Source: Allantophomopsis cytisporea (Eukaryota; Ascomycota; Leotiomycetes; Phacidiales; Phacidiaceae). Taken from it: a DNA stretch of 64,000 nucleotides. Below, piece after piece: positions 9,965 through 22,393 of the stretch. Within the stretch, counting starts at the first letter, position 1. Every line of letters begins with the position of its first letter. The position numbers and the translations under genes were made by a program. The notes beneath the pieces were generated by a model that was given only the letters and a program-made list of their open reading frames with translations, had not been told where the DNA came from and did no database searches. The stretch lies in contig CP103023.1 of assembly GCA_024752435.1 (NCBI GenBank), positions 434,001-498,000 on the forward strand. The letters run 5' to 3'.

Positions 9965-11470
9965 ACTCTTTCCGCTTCTTCGGGCTGGCATTGCGTTGAC
10001 TAGCAAGTTAGGCACTGCAATAGAGATTTGTTTAGCGGGGATGGGGGGCCACTTGGACAATAAGCCCAGGACCATCACTCTTCGGAGCTCCATATCCCTA
10101 CAGGCAGGCTTATTTAGCAGACAGGATGTGCAACCATGGAACGTCGACTTCTGGAAAGCATCCCTAACCAGGTGGTTGGGCGTGATCGAATACACATGGA
10201 AGACCAATGGTAGGTCTGTGGATCGCGATGGCTTCTGGGATGCTGTATCTCGAGGATGGCGGTATTAGTTGTGTGAGGTATAGCAGAATGCGTAAGGCGG
10301 GCGCGTATCCTATGGCAGTGGCAAACCCAGTCGATACTTTCATGACAAAACAACATGGCCATATCGTCTTGAAAGGTTAGAAGCTCCTCCATAACCTAGT
10401 TGATGATGGATGAGAAAATCCCCGGAAGCGTTTCGTGTGAGGGATATGAGTGAATTTTGGAAATGTATCCATGTGAATACAGTGAAATAGCTCGGTGGCT
10501 TGCACGCAAGTATCTTTTCCGCTCTCCATATCCATAGATCCGGTATTTGAATGCGAGATCAGAACGAGTAGTATGGTGGTACAGTAAGAGACTGGACGGT
10601 GACATCTGATAGAACAAATGCATAGGCGCTGGCTTTTGTAAATAGATCTGAGCTTGTACCCTCGCGGCAATTGCTCGACCATGGCCAACAGCTAAGCCCG
10701 CCCTACGGGGGATACTTTGGCGGACGTTCTCGATGATTGACTGCGGAGACTTTTCATCATATCTCGGAGACTTGTCATAGTCGCCGTAGCCTGCTTTGTT
10801 GGTGGCAATATATACATCTGTGGTAGGGTAATTATTGAAGCACTATACTGTACACATTGAATTCATCGTCATCATCGTGAGTGAATATTCATCGACACCG
10901 CTCAATCGAAGAATATGCCTCGCCTGCAATAGATCATGGCTGTGCCTGTATTTCTGGAGCAGAGCAGTAAATGGTCAAGCTTTTGCTCCAACGGCAAACT
11001 TCACTATGCCGGTACACGTATGGTTGATCGAAGACATAGGTATGAATAGTCCTTGCGCAAAATTACCGTCAGTATGGTATCTTGATAATGGACACAGTGA
11101 CCCGGACTTGGAATCATTAATCTATCAGACCTCAACAATATAATCTAAGCAAGTCGTCCGTCATTCACTATCCATCCATCGGTACATGCGGCCGCCATGA
11201 TTGAATGTGATCTTCAAGCCGGACATTCCAAAAGTCCGTTCTCCGTGATGAATTCGATGATCAACATCGAATTCGTCCAGAACCCTGAGTACAGTTCTCA
11301 TGATTGTAGGTATGCAGGATGATGCTGGACCGAGAAGTCCCTTCCTGACGCTTGCGGGAGTGCTTCCGTTCCCTTGTCTGTGATGATGGAATTTCGGAAA
11401 GTCGTTACCGGAGTAGCGAAGTCTGAAAAAATCGTCACAAATCTCACAAACGTGAACACAGAGTGGTGCT

Positions 11471-11525
11471 TGACCTTGGACCTTGACTTGGACCTGGACC
11501 TGGACCTGGACCTGGACCTGGACCT
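11471..11525. repeat. hexamer array, consensus GGACCT
   Basis: About nine copies of a 6-bp unit GGACCT, the first ones imperfect and the later six perfect. It produces spurious Asp-Leu (+) and Gln-Val (-) dipeptide ORFs. Confidence 0.9.
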
Positions 11526-11639
11526 TGGAGTTGCTCACATACCATTACTGCCAGCCATCGATGGCTGTCATGTGTTTTTGCCCAGTAATTATTGGTCCAC
11601 TACTCAACTCCACTGAAAGGCTTCACGCTTTCTGTGCAG

Positions 11640-11960
11640 CCAGATGAGAAGACGACGACCTCAACCCCTCTCACCCTCTCTCGTCTCTCTGATCCCTATC
11701 AAAGAGTCAGAGTGTTGCCAGATCCCTGTAATTGCGCTGCACTACACTACCCTAGGTAAGTACTATCTTAAGCCTCCGTTCTCGTGCCTTTTTCCACCGC
11801 GGAAATCTTCACTCACTCAAATTACGCTTGGACTCTCTTGTTCATCAATTCACACTCACTCATGCCTTACTCATTCACCTCTCCACCTAATTCTCTTTCC
11901 TCTATCCTTTTTTCTCTACAATTCTCTTATTGATCCACGTTCCTATTGGTTCTCCCAGCC
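11640..11960 (+). other. pyrimidine-rich segment with a consensus 5' splice site
   Basis: The + strand is strongly biased to C and T over about 300 bp, as is common around transcription start regions of fungal genes. It includes CCTAGGTAAGTACTATC near 11751-11767, where GTAAGT is a perfect donor. No protein-like ORF is linked to it. It could be the promoter or 5' leader of an unrecognised or non-coding transcript; I cannot tell. Confidence 0.3.
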
Positions 11961-13949
11961 GATCGATCATCATATACCTATGTATATTGTTTCTGTAAAC
12001 CCCCTGGACCTTGCCTCCTCAATTCATTGGAACCAGAAGTGTAGGCCTGCCAGGCAGCCTTAACTCTGCATGTACCCACGTACCTTGTGGTGCGGTAGGG
12101 GTTGTACATAGATACCACGCGTGCTACCCAGTAGTGATACCCACAGTCTTCCGCAGCGAAGCACCGTCAATCATCGCCCACCCAGCGCTGTGGCGTCGGG
12201 AACATAGAAAGCAAGCATTTCTATCAACGTTTCAATATTCCACACTCTCACTCACTCCCTCACTCTTGAGAGGGGCCAGTACTGCAACTCTGACTTGCTC
12301 ACCCTCTTGTCACTGCCGTCTTATCGTCTTGGTATCATGAGTCAACTGTCTATTTTGAATATCAGTCTTGGAAATCATCATGAATTGACGTCTTCCCTGC
12401 GACAACCTCACCACTAAGGGATGAACATGTGGACAGCGAACGGCTCATGTAGGATGAAGGAATATGTATGAACTTTTTCGTATGAACAGGGTGCTCTTTG
12501 CATCGACATGATACCACCTGTACCCGTATAATACTTGTTTTTTTTTTTCTTTTCTCTTACTTATTACCGCGATCAAAAAGATCAGATCCTATGCATGGCC
12601 ATGCGTGCCGTGCTGCAGTATCAGATCAAAAGAATGACCAAAGTTGTCTCTAGAGCACCTCGAATAGAGTAGCTGCACCAGCTGCCTGCACTACGCCTTA
12701 CACTATGAATGCTGCTCTCCCTTCTAATACGATCCCAATTCCCCTTCCCCCATACTATTTACTCGCCGTCGGACTCCCGCACAAGTGCTGACCTCTATGC
12801 AGCTTGGAAGACCTCTTGGCTCAAGTTCGGTAGCTATGTGGGCCAGAAGCATAGCCTAAAGGGATATCCAGCCCGCATCCATGGTCAAGGCATTCTTCTT
12901 AAACTGTTTGTATTTGGCGCATTCGGTGACCGGGATCCTTGCGTCAGCGATCTCGCAAAGTCTCAAGTCCCTTGATGGAGTTACTCGAATGAGTCGACTC
13001 AACACGGTCAAGCACGGCTCCTAAAGAGGGAAAGGAATTTCCCGTCATTTTTTTGTCGCTCTCTCTCTCTCACCATTATCATTTATCAGATTATGTTGTG
13101 CTGCTGGTTGGTGGCGCATTTCACACCTATGTACTCAAATGGCTTTTCTTTTTATACGCACCTGGTATAAAATAAAATAAAATCAAAATCCCGGCTGGAG
13201 ATCCGCTCCCTGTGTGCAGGAATGTCCGGCCGGCCGACTTCGAAACATTCAGCATCAATGTTGTTCCTTGAGCGTTACGCAGCATACGCTTATGCGCAGG
13301 TACACACAGAGAGCGTTTGTGGTACATTCTACGCGAACAGAGTACCAGCAAGGTAAACCTTCACGGGCGACTCGACCCCATGCTCCCCGTCTATTATCCC
13401 TGTTCTTTTCTTGGGGGCCGAACGGGATGATTTGGGAACGGCGTTTGGAGGGAACTGGTTTTCGTAAACGATATGGAGGGTTAGGTATGGAGAACCTGTG
13501 GTCATCGACAGGAGGTTTGATTCATATGCCTTATCAGCCTCGTGTGCCAATACTACCTCACCTCAAGAAGGGAGGTGGTTAGCGGTATGCAAATCTGCTT
13601 AAAATGGAAATGTTACTCTGTGGTCCCTTTCTGGTGTTCATACTTGTCTTCATTCGAAGAATTGTGACGATGGACCCCATACTCTACCTAGTCAGTATGC
13701 TTGACGATGCGGATATTCACGGGCATATCAAATCATTTTGTCGTGCCTGTTTCTAGCGCCGCACAATAGCAATAGGCAAGGAATCCGTGATGGACTGGCG
13801 CCATGATGCGCTTAGAGCTGTCCACTGGTTTGGCGTAGCGAGCGAGGGCGCATCGGAGAGAAAGAGAAAAGCTACGCCCTCTCGGTGCCCTTTGTTGATG
13901 ATCCATCAGCGCGTCTGCGGAATCGAATTTTAGAACGGAGACACGCACT

Positions 13950-13985
13950 GTGAATGTGAATGTGAATGTGAATGTGAATGTGAAT
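13950..13985. repeat. hexamer array (GTGAAT)6
   Basis: Six perfect tandem copies of GTGAAT in non-coding DNA. Confidence 0.92.
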
Positions 13986-14758
13986 AGATTACCAGATAAT
14001 CAATCAGACAGCCAAGCATCCAAGCAGACAGGATATTGTTGAAGGATCGACTCAGACATCCAATGAGCAATGCCCTTCCTCGTTGGCTATTCACTGCTCT
14101 CTGTTTTGCATACCGCCTGTCGTTCGCAGTCGTGTCGTCCAAAGGGTTCGCAATCGACGAAAAGGGTGGTGTTCGGTGTTCTAAGCACACCCGGTAGAAT
14201 AGAGGAGCAATTCGGGCCATCACGGCGCTGGGACTCCGATATTGTTCTCTACTGTACTCCATCCAATGGGCCCTTGAACTCCATGCGGCATGGCTAAACG
14301 TCGATCTCGTGGCAGGTGTCGACTTGCCAGTTGCTGAGCCCAGCTGCCAGCGAAGATCCGGCCGGTGGTCAGCGCAGTGATCATATTTTCGTCTTTTCGT
14401 CTTTTCGTCTTCTCGTCTCTTTTTCTTCCCTTATTTACACTATTTTCTCTTTCCTCCACCCCCCTCCCCCCTCTAAGGTCTCATCGCCACTGAACTGGAG
14501 TGGAATACATTAGGCTCTCGTCCTAAAGGACTTCCGACGGCTTGTGGGAATAGGGAAATGGTGCCAAAGGGTGGCTTCGGCTCAGAGAACCCTTCGCTGT
14601 GAGCAGCACGCGGTCGTCAAAAATAGGCCCTCTGGTAAAAAGAAGGTTAAATCGTTTGGGTCTTGGTGCTTGGTATTATTTGTTTGGAAATTCGGTATTC
14701 GATGAGATTATTGGCATAGATTTGCATCCTCTTGCAATGGTGATCTCATTATTGCTCG

Positions 14759-14762
<4 letters not shown>

Positions 14763-14788
<26 letters not shown>
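14763..14788. repeat. (CT)13 microsatellite
   Basis: Uninterrupted CT dinucleotide run; a polypyrimidine tract in gene-free DNA. Confidence 0.95.
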
Positions 14789-14789
<1 letters not shown>

Positions 14790-15999
14790 ATACATATTCA
14801 CTACATTGGTGCTTGTTGGTGGTGTTTGAATATTTTCGCCTACGACAGAGGATTGAATCGGGATAATTTGCAGCCCCACAGTCCATGAATAGTAGTATGT
14901 AGTAGTAGTAGTAGTATGCTGGCTGTACAAGCATGATAGAACAATGTTCCTTCGATTTCATTCGATATGATACTCTTCCAACTTTCTTCCTCTCTTCGTT
15001 TTTAAATTGCGGCTGCCAGCCACGCAGTCCTGTCTCTTCCTTCTCATTATCTCGTACTCCCGTTCGTTGCCTCATTGTAACGTGCCCACATGTCCCCATC
15101 AAAAAGAACGAGAGAAAAAAAAAGCCATGAAGAGTCTGCAGATGCAGACAATCTGGCGTAGGCCTGCGCCAAAGCAGCAAAGAACGAATGATCGTCTCCA
15201 AGTCCCTCCCCAGTTCCTGCTATTCTAGCGGGCAGCCTCTACTAAGCACCCAGCCCGCTTCGGGAAAGCCTACAAGGGTCACTGGAGGGCACATCTCAGG
15301 GTTGAGTCAGGATGCTTGATGTATGGAGAGGAGAAGAGAAGTCACTTGTTTGTAGAGGAGGTAGTCGCTTGTAAGTAAGAGAGATTGAGAGAGTGAGAGA
15401 ATGAGAGTGGACAATGGAAACGTGGAATCATGCTCATCATACTCATCATCATCATTATCGTGCCTTGCCAGCTAGCCCAGCTGAACAAAGATATCTCGTA
15501 ACACATCTCACAGAATCTCACTCTGTTGGGTAGCCATAGTTAGGTAGTAGTCAGTAGTCAGTAGTCAAGTTCAGCAGCAAGTCAAGAACTACAATGATCA
15601 TGGTAAATCAGTGGTCATGATCAAAATAGTGACGGTCAGTTCAGAATTATTGATGGGGGGGCATCAGGCAGCTTCATAGCCCTTTTCAACCCATGGCCCG
15701 TCCCCCAAAATACGGTCTGTCTCCACGTCTTGCTAAGGGGAGTAAGTCACTTTTTCCCTTATACTTTCCTGGTCAGCATGGGCGCGTAGTGCACGGTAGT
15801 GAGTGAGTAGCTGGTGAGTAAGCTGCGGTAGGTGAGCACTGGTGGGTAATTTTCCTTCTCGTTTGATGTATAAGCTGAATATGTTTGGTGTTGCATTCAT
15901 CTTATTTCATATTTTTTCTTTGGTGTTTGAAGGGGCGGGAAGGAGAAAAAGAAATTAAGATTTCAGATGCTTATCTACGGTAGCTAAGGTGTACATTGC

Positions 16000-16023
16000 G
16001 GAGGAGGAGGAGGAGGAGGAGGA
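16000..16023. repeat. (GGA)8 microsatellite
   Basis: Eight tandem GGA triplets outside any supportable gene. Confidence 0.92.
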
Positions 16024-16283
16024 TGAGAAAATAATGGGGACGTTGAAGCGTCGTGGCATTGTCATACTGTCATATTATAGTATAGTATGTACCAACAACA
16101 TGGCTCAGCAAACAATGATGGGGGCAGAGCAGAGTAGATCGTTTGAAAAAAAGACGCGATAGGTAGAATGCATCTGAAGAGTTCAGCTACCGTGTAAACT
16201 TATCCATATCTCCATAGCTGCTATTCACCGTAAGTATGTAAATATGTATGGATGGATGAATGAATCTACTTTGGAGATCCAGA

Positions 16284-16308
16284 GACTGACTGACTGACTG
16301 ACTGACTG
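16284..16308. repeat. (GACT)6 microsatellite
   Basis: Six tandem GACT tetramers. The same tetramer in another phase is found at 26526. Confidence 0.92.
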
Positions 16309-17151
16309 TACAAACTCTCTGCTCTACTCCACCCACTCTACAATGTATAGATCTTCACAGAGTTGCACCCAAGACGTACTTCGATATATCATCATCCGGA
16401 TTGAATGCAGTGACGGACTATATCCACATGTTTGTGTCTGGTGATTAAGCTTTACTATCTGTCCTTCTACAGTCTCTCGAGGTATCCATACGCTCTGCGC
16501 TGCTCTGCGCTGCTCTGCCTTGCTGCTAGACCTATCTGCGTGAAGTCTCTATCTTTATTCAATACCTTTCGTCCTTTACACTCTGCTCCAACTAACAAGG
16601 AACATGTGATGTCCCAACACAGGCAATGTAGCTCCAAGTAGTGTTTCAGGGCTGAGGCTTTTCGACGGCGCTTCCTGTGTAGCAGATGGTCGAGTTTGCA
16701 TACCGTCGTACCTTAAGGTAGAGTGGAGGTAGAGGAAGGGTAGAGGGTAGAGCACCAGAGTAGAGTAGTGGACCGACCTCTCTCGCGCTCTGCCCCATCC
16801 CGTCCCCCCCCCCAAAAAAAATAAAGCTTACCCGGATAGACGCAAGGCGTACCGGTCTTTTGCTGTACCTTAGCACGCGCAGTTCCACAACAGCATCTCA
16901 CGCCTACTAACGCCTACTCATCCCTCCACCCACCCCCCCCGGCACTCACACACCAGACCACCCCCAAGTATATTATGATCCCAGGCCCCCTGCTAGATGA
17001 TGGTCCCATCAAAGACACCAAACCCAGCCCGACCCAAGAAACCCAGAGATCCAGAGACCCAGAGGAAGATCCCCAAGCAATATCAATCTCCATATACGAC
17101 TCCAAGTCCAGATTCTTATTCACTCGTACATACATACCATTTCAATATTCA

Positions 17152-17213
17152 CACTTATATATATATATCTCTCTATATCTCTATATATCTATATATCTAT
17201 ATATACATACATA
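17152..17213. repeat. TA/TATC-rich low-complexity tract upstream of the bZIP gene
   Basis: Alternating TATA and TCTATATA elements running into CATACATAC, about 160 bp before the bZIP start codon. It may supply TATA-like or nucleosome-free promoter DNA, which is inference. Confidence 0.7.
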
Positions 17214-17372
17214 CTTCCACCGATCTATCTATGTGTATCGAGCTCTATTCAGCTTCGATATGATTTAGCCTCTTAGCCCACTCTCAACAGCCATCAACAT
17301 CCACACCTTGCGATGAAGAGTTGATATATCTCTCTCACCTCACCACAAAAAATCAAAAAATATCCCAAAACC

Positions 17373-18909
17373 ATGACCGTTCAGACCGTACAATTGCGAC
17401 ATTCGACGACCAATTTTTCTAAATACACCATGGATCCAAGCGGAGATAAAGAAGAGCGCAAGCGCGAGGTGAGTCAGCCATCTACATATAACCTTATATC
17501 AACGAAGGTTTCAGTATGCTGACAAGATATCTGCTGCGTAGTACAATAGACTTGCACAGAGAGAATTCCGTATGTCATTACCACCACACAATGAATAGAC
17601 AAATTTGCAGTCAACAAAAAGAGCAAAAAAACAAAACAAAAATATCAAGTCAGTGTTTCTAACAGAACTTGTCAATATCTAGGCCGCAGAAGAAAGGAGC
17701 ATCTCAAGAACCTGGAACAAGCACAGAAAGAACAGAGTTCTGAACAATCAGATGAGATCGAACGCCTACGACACCAGAATGCCGAACTCAAGCGCGAAAA
17801 TGAGGCCTTGAGGGCACAAATGTATCCTTCATCGATACAAGGACTTCTATCAAACCCAATTTCTATTCCTAATCATCATCCCCACCACCATCACGATAGC
17901 CGTGCCTATTCAGTATCACCGTCCATATCTGGGCAATCGATATCTGGGGCCGGCTCACCACCAGCGACTATGGGCTCCGATATGATGCCCGTCACCTCTC
18001 TTTCTTTCTCAACGTCTATGCTCCCCCCAACGACCATTCCAGCATATTCAGATGCCGCGAGTCTTGCACCAGTGCCTACTCAGCCGTATAGCATGGTACT
18101 GCCTCCCGGATCCATCCGTCAGAATTCACAAAGCTCACAGGGTTCTTCTTCAGAATTCGGAAGTCCTAGAAATTCAGTGGGATCCGCTTTTCAATCTCTA
18201 AATATAACCCAAGCGGTCGAGGCGCAGGCTTATCCAAGCGGGCCCCTCAAGCAGGACAAAGGTAGTGCTCCTAAGTAAGTTCTTTCTATGGCGTTGTGAT
18301 TTTTTTGATATATATTTTTTTTTTTGGGAATTCCCAGACTGTAGTCGTGTCAAAGTCATGACCATGACTCGCGCATTTATGCTTGTTCTTCTGCCAACAT
18401 TTATGACATACAAATGGCTGACTCTTTGACGCATTAGCTTAATGGTCATGGTTCCCTACGACCGTAACAAAGCTCGCGCCGAGCTATTCTCCACCTTCTC
18501 CGCCATGATTTCTAACCCCGCAATCCTCGCCTCCGCAACATTACACCTAGAAACGCTCCGCAAGATCGCAGACACGCTACCCCTCCCATTGAAGCCCAGC
18601 AAAGCCCAACTCTCCGCGCCGCATCACTACGCCATCGATATGATTGCCTCCCCTTCTCTCCGCGATCGTTTAATGAACGTCTCCAACGACGTAGCAGAAT
18701 CCTTCATCTCTGAGCTCGGAACTTTCAAGGGCCCCGCCGAAGACGTCGGTCAGCTTATCATCTGGGGTGAAGACGCCCTAAACGAAATGGCTTGGGAATT
18801 CTCCCAGCATATCCTCGAGAGATGGGGATGGCTTCTAGGTCCCGAGTGGACTCTGCGTGCTAACTTCTGGAGAAGACAGCGTGGTGCGCCTGTTTTACCT
18901 GATTGGTGA
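17373..18909 (+). CDS. bZIP transcription factor with DUF3425-type C-terminal domain
   Basis: Sequence-specific nuclear DNA-binding protein of a family known in filamentous fungi. Four exons: 17373-17468, 17542-17569 (only 28 nt), 17683-18274 and 18438-18909; product 395 aa. The basic region is split by two introns and reads KREYNRLAQREFRRRRKEHL, with the diagnostic N-X7-R (N-RLAQREF-R). A leucine zipper follows with Leu at seven-residue steps (IERLRHQNAELKRENEALRA). A disordered Ser/Pro/His-rich middle (HHPHHHHDSRAYSVSPSISG) leads to a C-terminal domain of about 155 aa beginning VPYDRNKARAELFSTFSAMI and ending ERWGWLLGPEWTLRANFWRR, QRGAPVLPDW, typical of DUF3425 bZIP proteins. Acceptors at 17541 and 18437 are preceded by CTGAC branch points. 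The ATG at 17430 (MDPSGDKEE) is an alternative start. Target genes unknown. Confidence 0.88.
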
Positions 18910-19184
18910 TCTCTACACCACGATATATACGTTATACGTTCCCCTCCCTTTTAGTCATTTACGCTCTTGCCTACGTTTTTTGTGCAGGGCGACTTACTCT
19001 GGGAATATCACTTTATGGCCTTTCTTGTATATTTGGTTCTTGCGCATTTGTCCGCACGAATACTCTACATTTCTATTTATACGTTTGCATTTGGTGTAAC
19101 AGGCTTTCTGGCATGGTAAAAATGGGGTCCACGGAAGCATTTACGCTCATTACTTCTATCATTGGTTTTTCATTTGTTTTTTGT

Positions 19185-19209
19185 TTTTTTTTTTTTTTTT
19201 TTTTTTTTT
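19185..19209. repeat. poly-T run (25 T)
   Basis: Uninterrupted T homopolymer preceded by TTTG and followed by CTTTTT, about 280 bp after the bZIP stop codon. Length is prone to sequencing error. Confidence 0.9.
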
Positions 19210-20226
19210 CTTTTTGATTACATAAGGGGGTTGGATTGGGGGTTACAAACTCATAGCGATGGCGTTTTTATTTGCTTTTATTTCTCCTCTCATGTCAAGG
19301 GGCTTACGTTCCCCAAATTATACCATTCGTTTTATCGGCATCTCCCCTTCCTCTTCCTTTGGGGATTTCCAGGGGGCTTTTACTCGGGAGTGGAAATTGG
19401 GTTTCCATGAGATGTGTTCTCTAGACGTCTCGAGCCATAGAACTGTCGTTTACGCCTCTTCATTAGAAATTAAACATATTCAAATTATCTATGTACATAC
19501 TCTGAATGCACTTTCAACCCTCTCATGAATGTGGTATCCCATTTTCGCCAGACTCTCATGTTCCTTACGACGCAGTCTGACAAACAACATAAGACCTACT
19601 CTACTGTGATATCACTTTAAAGATCTCGTGAGATTCTAGATTCTGCCAATTCTTCGACTACATGCCTCGTGCTCACGTGTTAACGCATCGACTCGGCGCT
19701 GACATCCTGAACTCTATTGCAAGCGTAGGCAGCTCCGAGTTCCTTTTCAGTGGACACTGGCCTAGTAATGGTAGAATGAGATACTCCGGGGCTAGAGATC
19801 CTTATATGTCCTGCTTACGAAAGGTGATGCCAAGTGACCATAGGTTCGGGAAGCTGGTAAGGTAGAGTGTGAATGACTGGCAACGGTCATTGAATTACTG
19901 GAATTCCTACTATTGTATGGCAGAATATCATACGGGATGGGTATTGAAATGTGAGCTTATTGCAAAGTATGGAGTTATTGCGGATTGTGAGGGTATCGCG
20001 AATGGCGTGGAAACACCTCCTAGGATGTTGTAGAGGATGCGCAACTGAATAAGCATGAAACTAGATATGAATTAGCATTCTGAGCTGATCTTCGTGACAT
20101 AGGTGTCATTGCTTAGCATCGAAGGCGCGGACTTCCTGCCTGCATATTGGTCGACTTTGCTTTCTCTCTAGTCCTGACTCGGATGTGAATACCGATAACT
20201 TTAATCCTTACGGGTGAAATATTGGT

Positions 20227-20233
<7 letters not shown>

Positions 20234-20261
<28 letters not shown>
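20234..20261. repeat. (CT)14 microsatellite between two diverged direct repeats
   Basis: CT run. The sequence before it (about 20163-20230, starting GTCCTGACTCGGAT) and after it (about 20262-20330, starting GTCCTGACCTGGAT) can be aligned with many mismatches, suggesting an old tandem duplication. Confidence 0.7.
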
Positions 20262-20264
<3 letters not shown>

Positions 20265-20930
20265 CTGACCTGGATATTAACACCCGCAACATAATCCCCA
20301 TAAGTGACATACTCCATACTCCATATTGAATAACCTCTCAACCATATGAATATAGTACTTATGACTACCTAGGATCACTTGAATTCCATAATCCGAGAAC
20401 CAGTAGCGGCTTCACTCCCGGGCTTCTGGACCCCGGCATTTCACCACTGCAGTAAGACTAGCATGGCAATCCCCCACGTTATTTATGTCAAGACCTGTAC
20501 TGCGGCGGCGGAACGAGCCTCCGTATGATCCCAAGACTCAACTGTGGAGATCTGGGGAAATAAGGTAGAGTATCTGATATGAGCTAGGCCGTGTAGTCGG
20601 GAACTTTAGTAAGTGCTCCGTAGTACTAGCAGCCAGCTACGGCTACTTGGCCATCAATGCCGAATGAAAGGGGTGGGCGGCGTCATGCCAGCAGACAAGC
20701 ACGTACCCCCACACTGTCCATCCACATCCATACAATGGAGTATTCGACTGTATGCACGGAGCATAGATGCTTCACCTTAGGGGTAGAAGAAGCTCGAGCT
20801 ATCTGGTTGAGGTAAAGACTGAGTTTGGTGTTGGTGGCCCCAGACATCTGACACGACCCATCAACACCTAACTACCTTATGAACTACTCCACGGTCGCGC
20901 ATACCGCAGCACACAGGTTGCATCCCTATT

Positions 20931-20958
20931 CGCACATCGCACATCGCACATCGCACAT
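20931..20958. repeat. heptamer array (CGCACAT)4
   Basis: Four perfect tandem copies of CGCACAT followed by a partial CGC. Confidence 0.92.
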
Positions 20959-22393
20959 CGCTAGCCATGAAACAAATCGCTGGGAAGGGAGGGGGGGGAG
21001 GACATCTTGCTAACAGGAGATTGCCTATCCGTTGCCCATCATTGGCCGCTGGACTCGGAAATCCGACACTTGGCTGACTAGATGGCGACTATTGTTTGAT
21101 GGATGCAAAGCTTGAATATTTCGCCTCGCATTTTAGGCCTTGCGCGCGATTTTGTGGAGGATGGACACGTGGGGATGCGCTGAGGCGTGAGCATCATAGA
21201 AGCTTGGTATTTCTTGTAGGGGACGCCGTATTGCTTAGTTATTATGTATATTGATATTCCTCCTTTTTGAATTTCATGCTGCTGTGTGAGTTGGTTTGGG
21301 ATAGGAGACTGATGAATGAAATGGGTTTGAGGGAGAGGCTGAGGCTGAGTCAGATCGGTGTTTGCTTGAGTCTTCTAGATGGATATGTTGCTGATTCTGG
21401 GCAGACGTGATGGTGATGAAGATGATAATGTGTATACGATGATAACCATTTCCACAATGTCTACTAAACGTTTAGTTGGCCACCGGCTTGTGACTTTTTG
21501 CCACTGAATATCATACTGCTTAGTTCTTCACTCAATCTGGAGATATTCCCAACAATGAGCGATTTCCTCGTTAAATTGAAATAGCTGATTATCCAGCTAT
21601 GTCGCTATGTCTATACTTCTGATAAATCAAGTGAGGTTGGCGAGGTCTGTAAGACTCGAGATGCACCCTTGTCAGCAAGGACGTCGTTGAACTTACCTTA
21701 GTACATACATGCTACCCTTGAGCTGATGACAACCTTGATCTCAAGGCATGAGATCGGTGGAGCTAAATGTTGACGCCCGAAAGGTTAGGCAGATATTGTG
21801 AGAGCTCCTCATACCTTACAGTCCAGTAGGTATGTATCATTAAAAACCCTTCGGTATAACGGGTCCCGAAACTCCGCACATACAAAAGATCACCTCTCGA
21901 TATATCGAATATCAGCATCAGCCAATTCGTGAATCCGTATACCAGATGCTTCCGGATTATCGAGAGAATTCCACATACAGAAGTCATATCATACAGAATC
22001 GCAACAGGTCCAGTAAATTGTGGGGTTCGGTTATACGGGACTCTGGTCAATCGAAAGTTTACTGTATCACCTTCAAGCCGATGGCAGGTGGAGAGATAGC
22101 GGGGTCGGTGATGTCGGTACATTATGCGTGAGTGGGGGACAACATGGCATTGATATGACGATCTCAACTCAACTTCAACCTCGTCCTTTACAAACACTAT
22201 CATATTCGCTTGTGTGATAGAACATCGACTATTCATCAAACTCCTGCATCGAAATTCATCAATTCGATTCTTTCTGTATCAAACGGCTTAAGCTTCGCGA
22301 TACAGTTCCATTGAATCCATTGAACAATCTCATCAAGACGGGTTCTCCAGTGTACATCGGAACGGATCTAACTTCCATCTCACAACCATCATC

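Larger units (their letters stand above)
6594..17372. other. 10.8-kb gene-free stretch upstream of the bZIP gene
   Basis: No ORF here has protein-like composition, a recognisable family, or an exon chain I could join. The longest ORFs (for example 9609-10268 and 11161-11538) are open because they cross 6-bp tandem arrays. The first few hundred bases must hold the MOB2 3' UTR. The stretch contains octamer and hexamer arrays, dinucleotide tracts, homopolymers and a pyrimidine-rich segment (listed separately). The last kilobases are the upstream region of the bZIP gene. Long non-coding RNAs or a long 5' leader cannot be excluded from sequence alone. Confidence 0.6.
18910..22393. other. 3.5-kb gene-free region between the bZIP and aldolase genes
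   Basis: Holds the bZIP 3' UTR, a 25-T homopolymer, a CT microsatellite and a heptamer array. A 158-codon minus ORF (21763-22239) has no recognisable features and an unremarkable composition, and I do not call it a gene. The last about 150 bp are the promoter/5' UTR of the aldolase gene. Confidence 0.6.

Noticed and set aside
9609..10268. 219-codon + ORF
   Set aside because: Kept open by the (ACTCAT)9 array, which yields a Leu-Ile dipeptide run; no domain, no splice support.
11161..11538. 125-codon minus ORF with Gln-Val repeats
   Set aside because: Product of the GGACCT hexamer array; the rest has no family likeness.
21763..22239. 158-codon minus ORF upstream of the aldolase gene
   Set aside because: No recognisable motif, mixed codon endings, and a position in the aldolase promoter. 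Kept as non-coding unless transcripts show otherwise.
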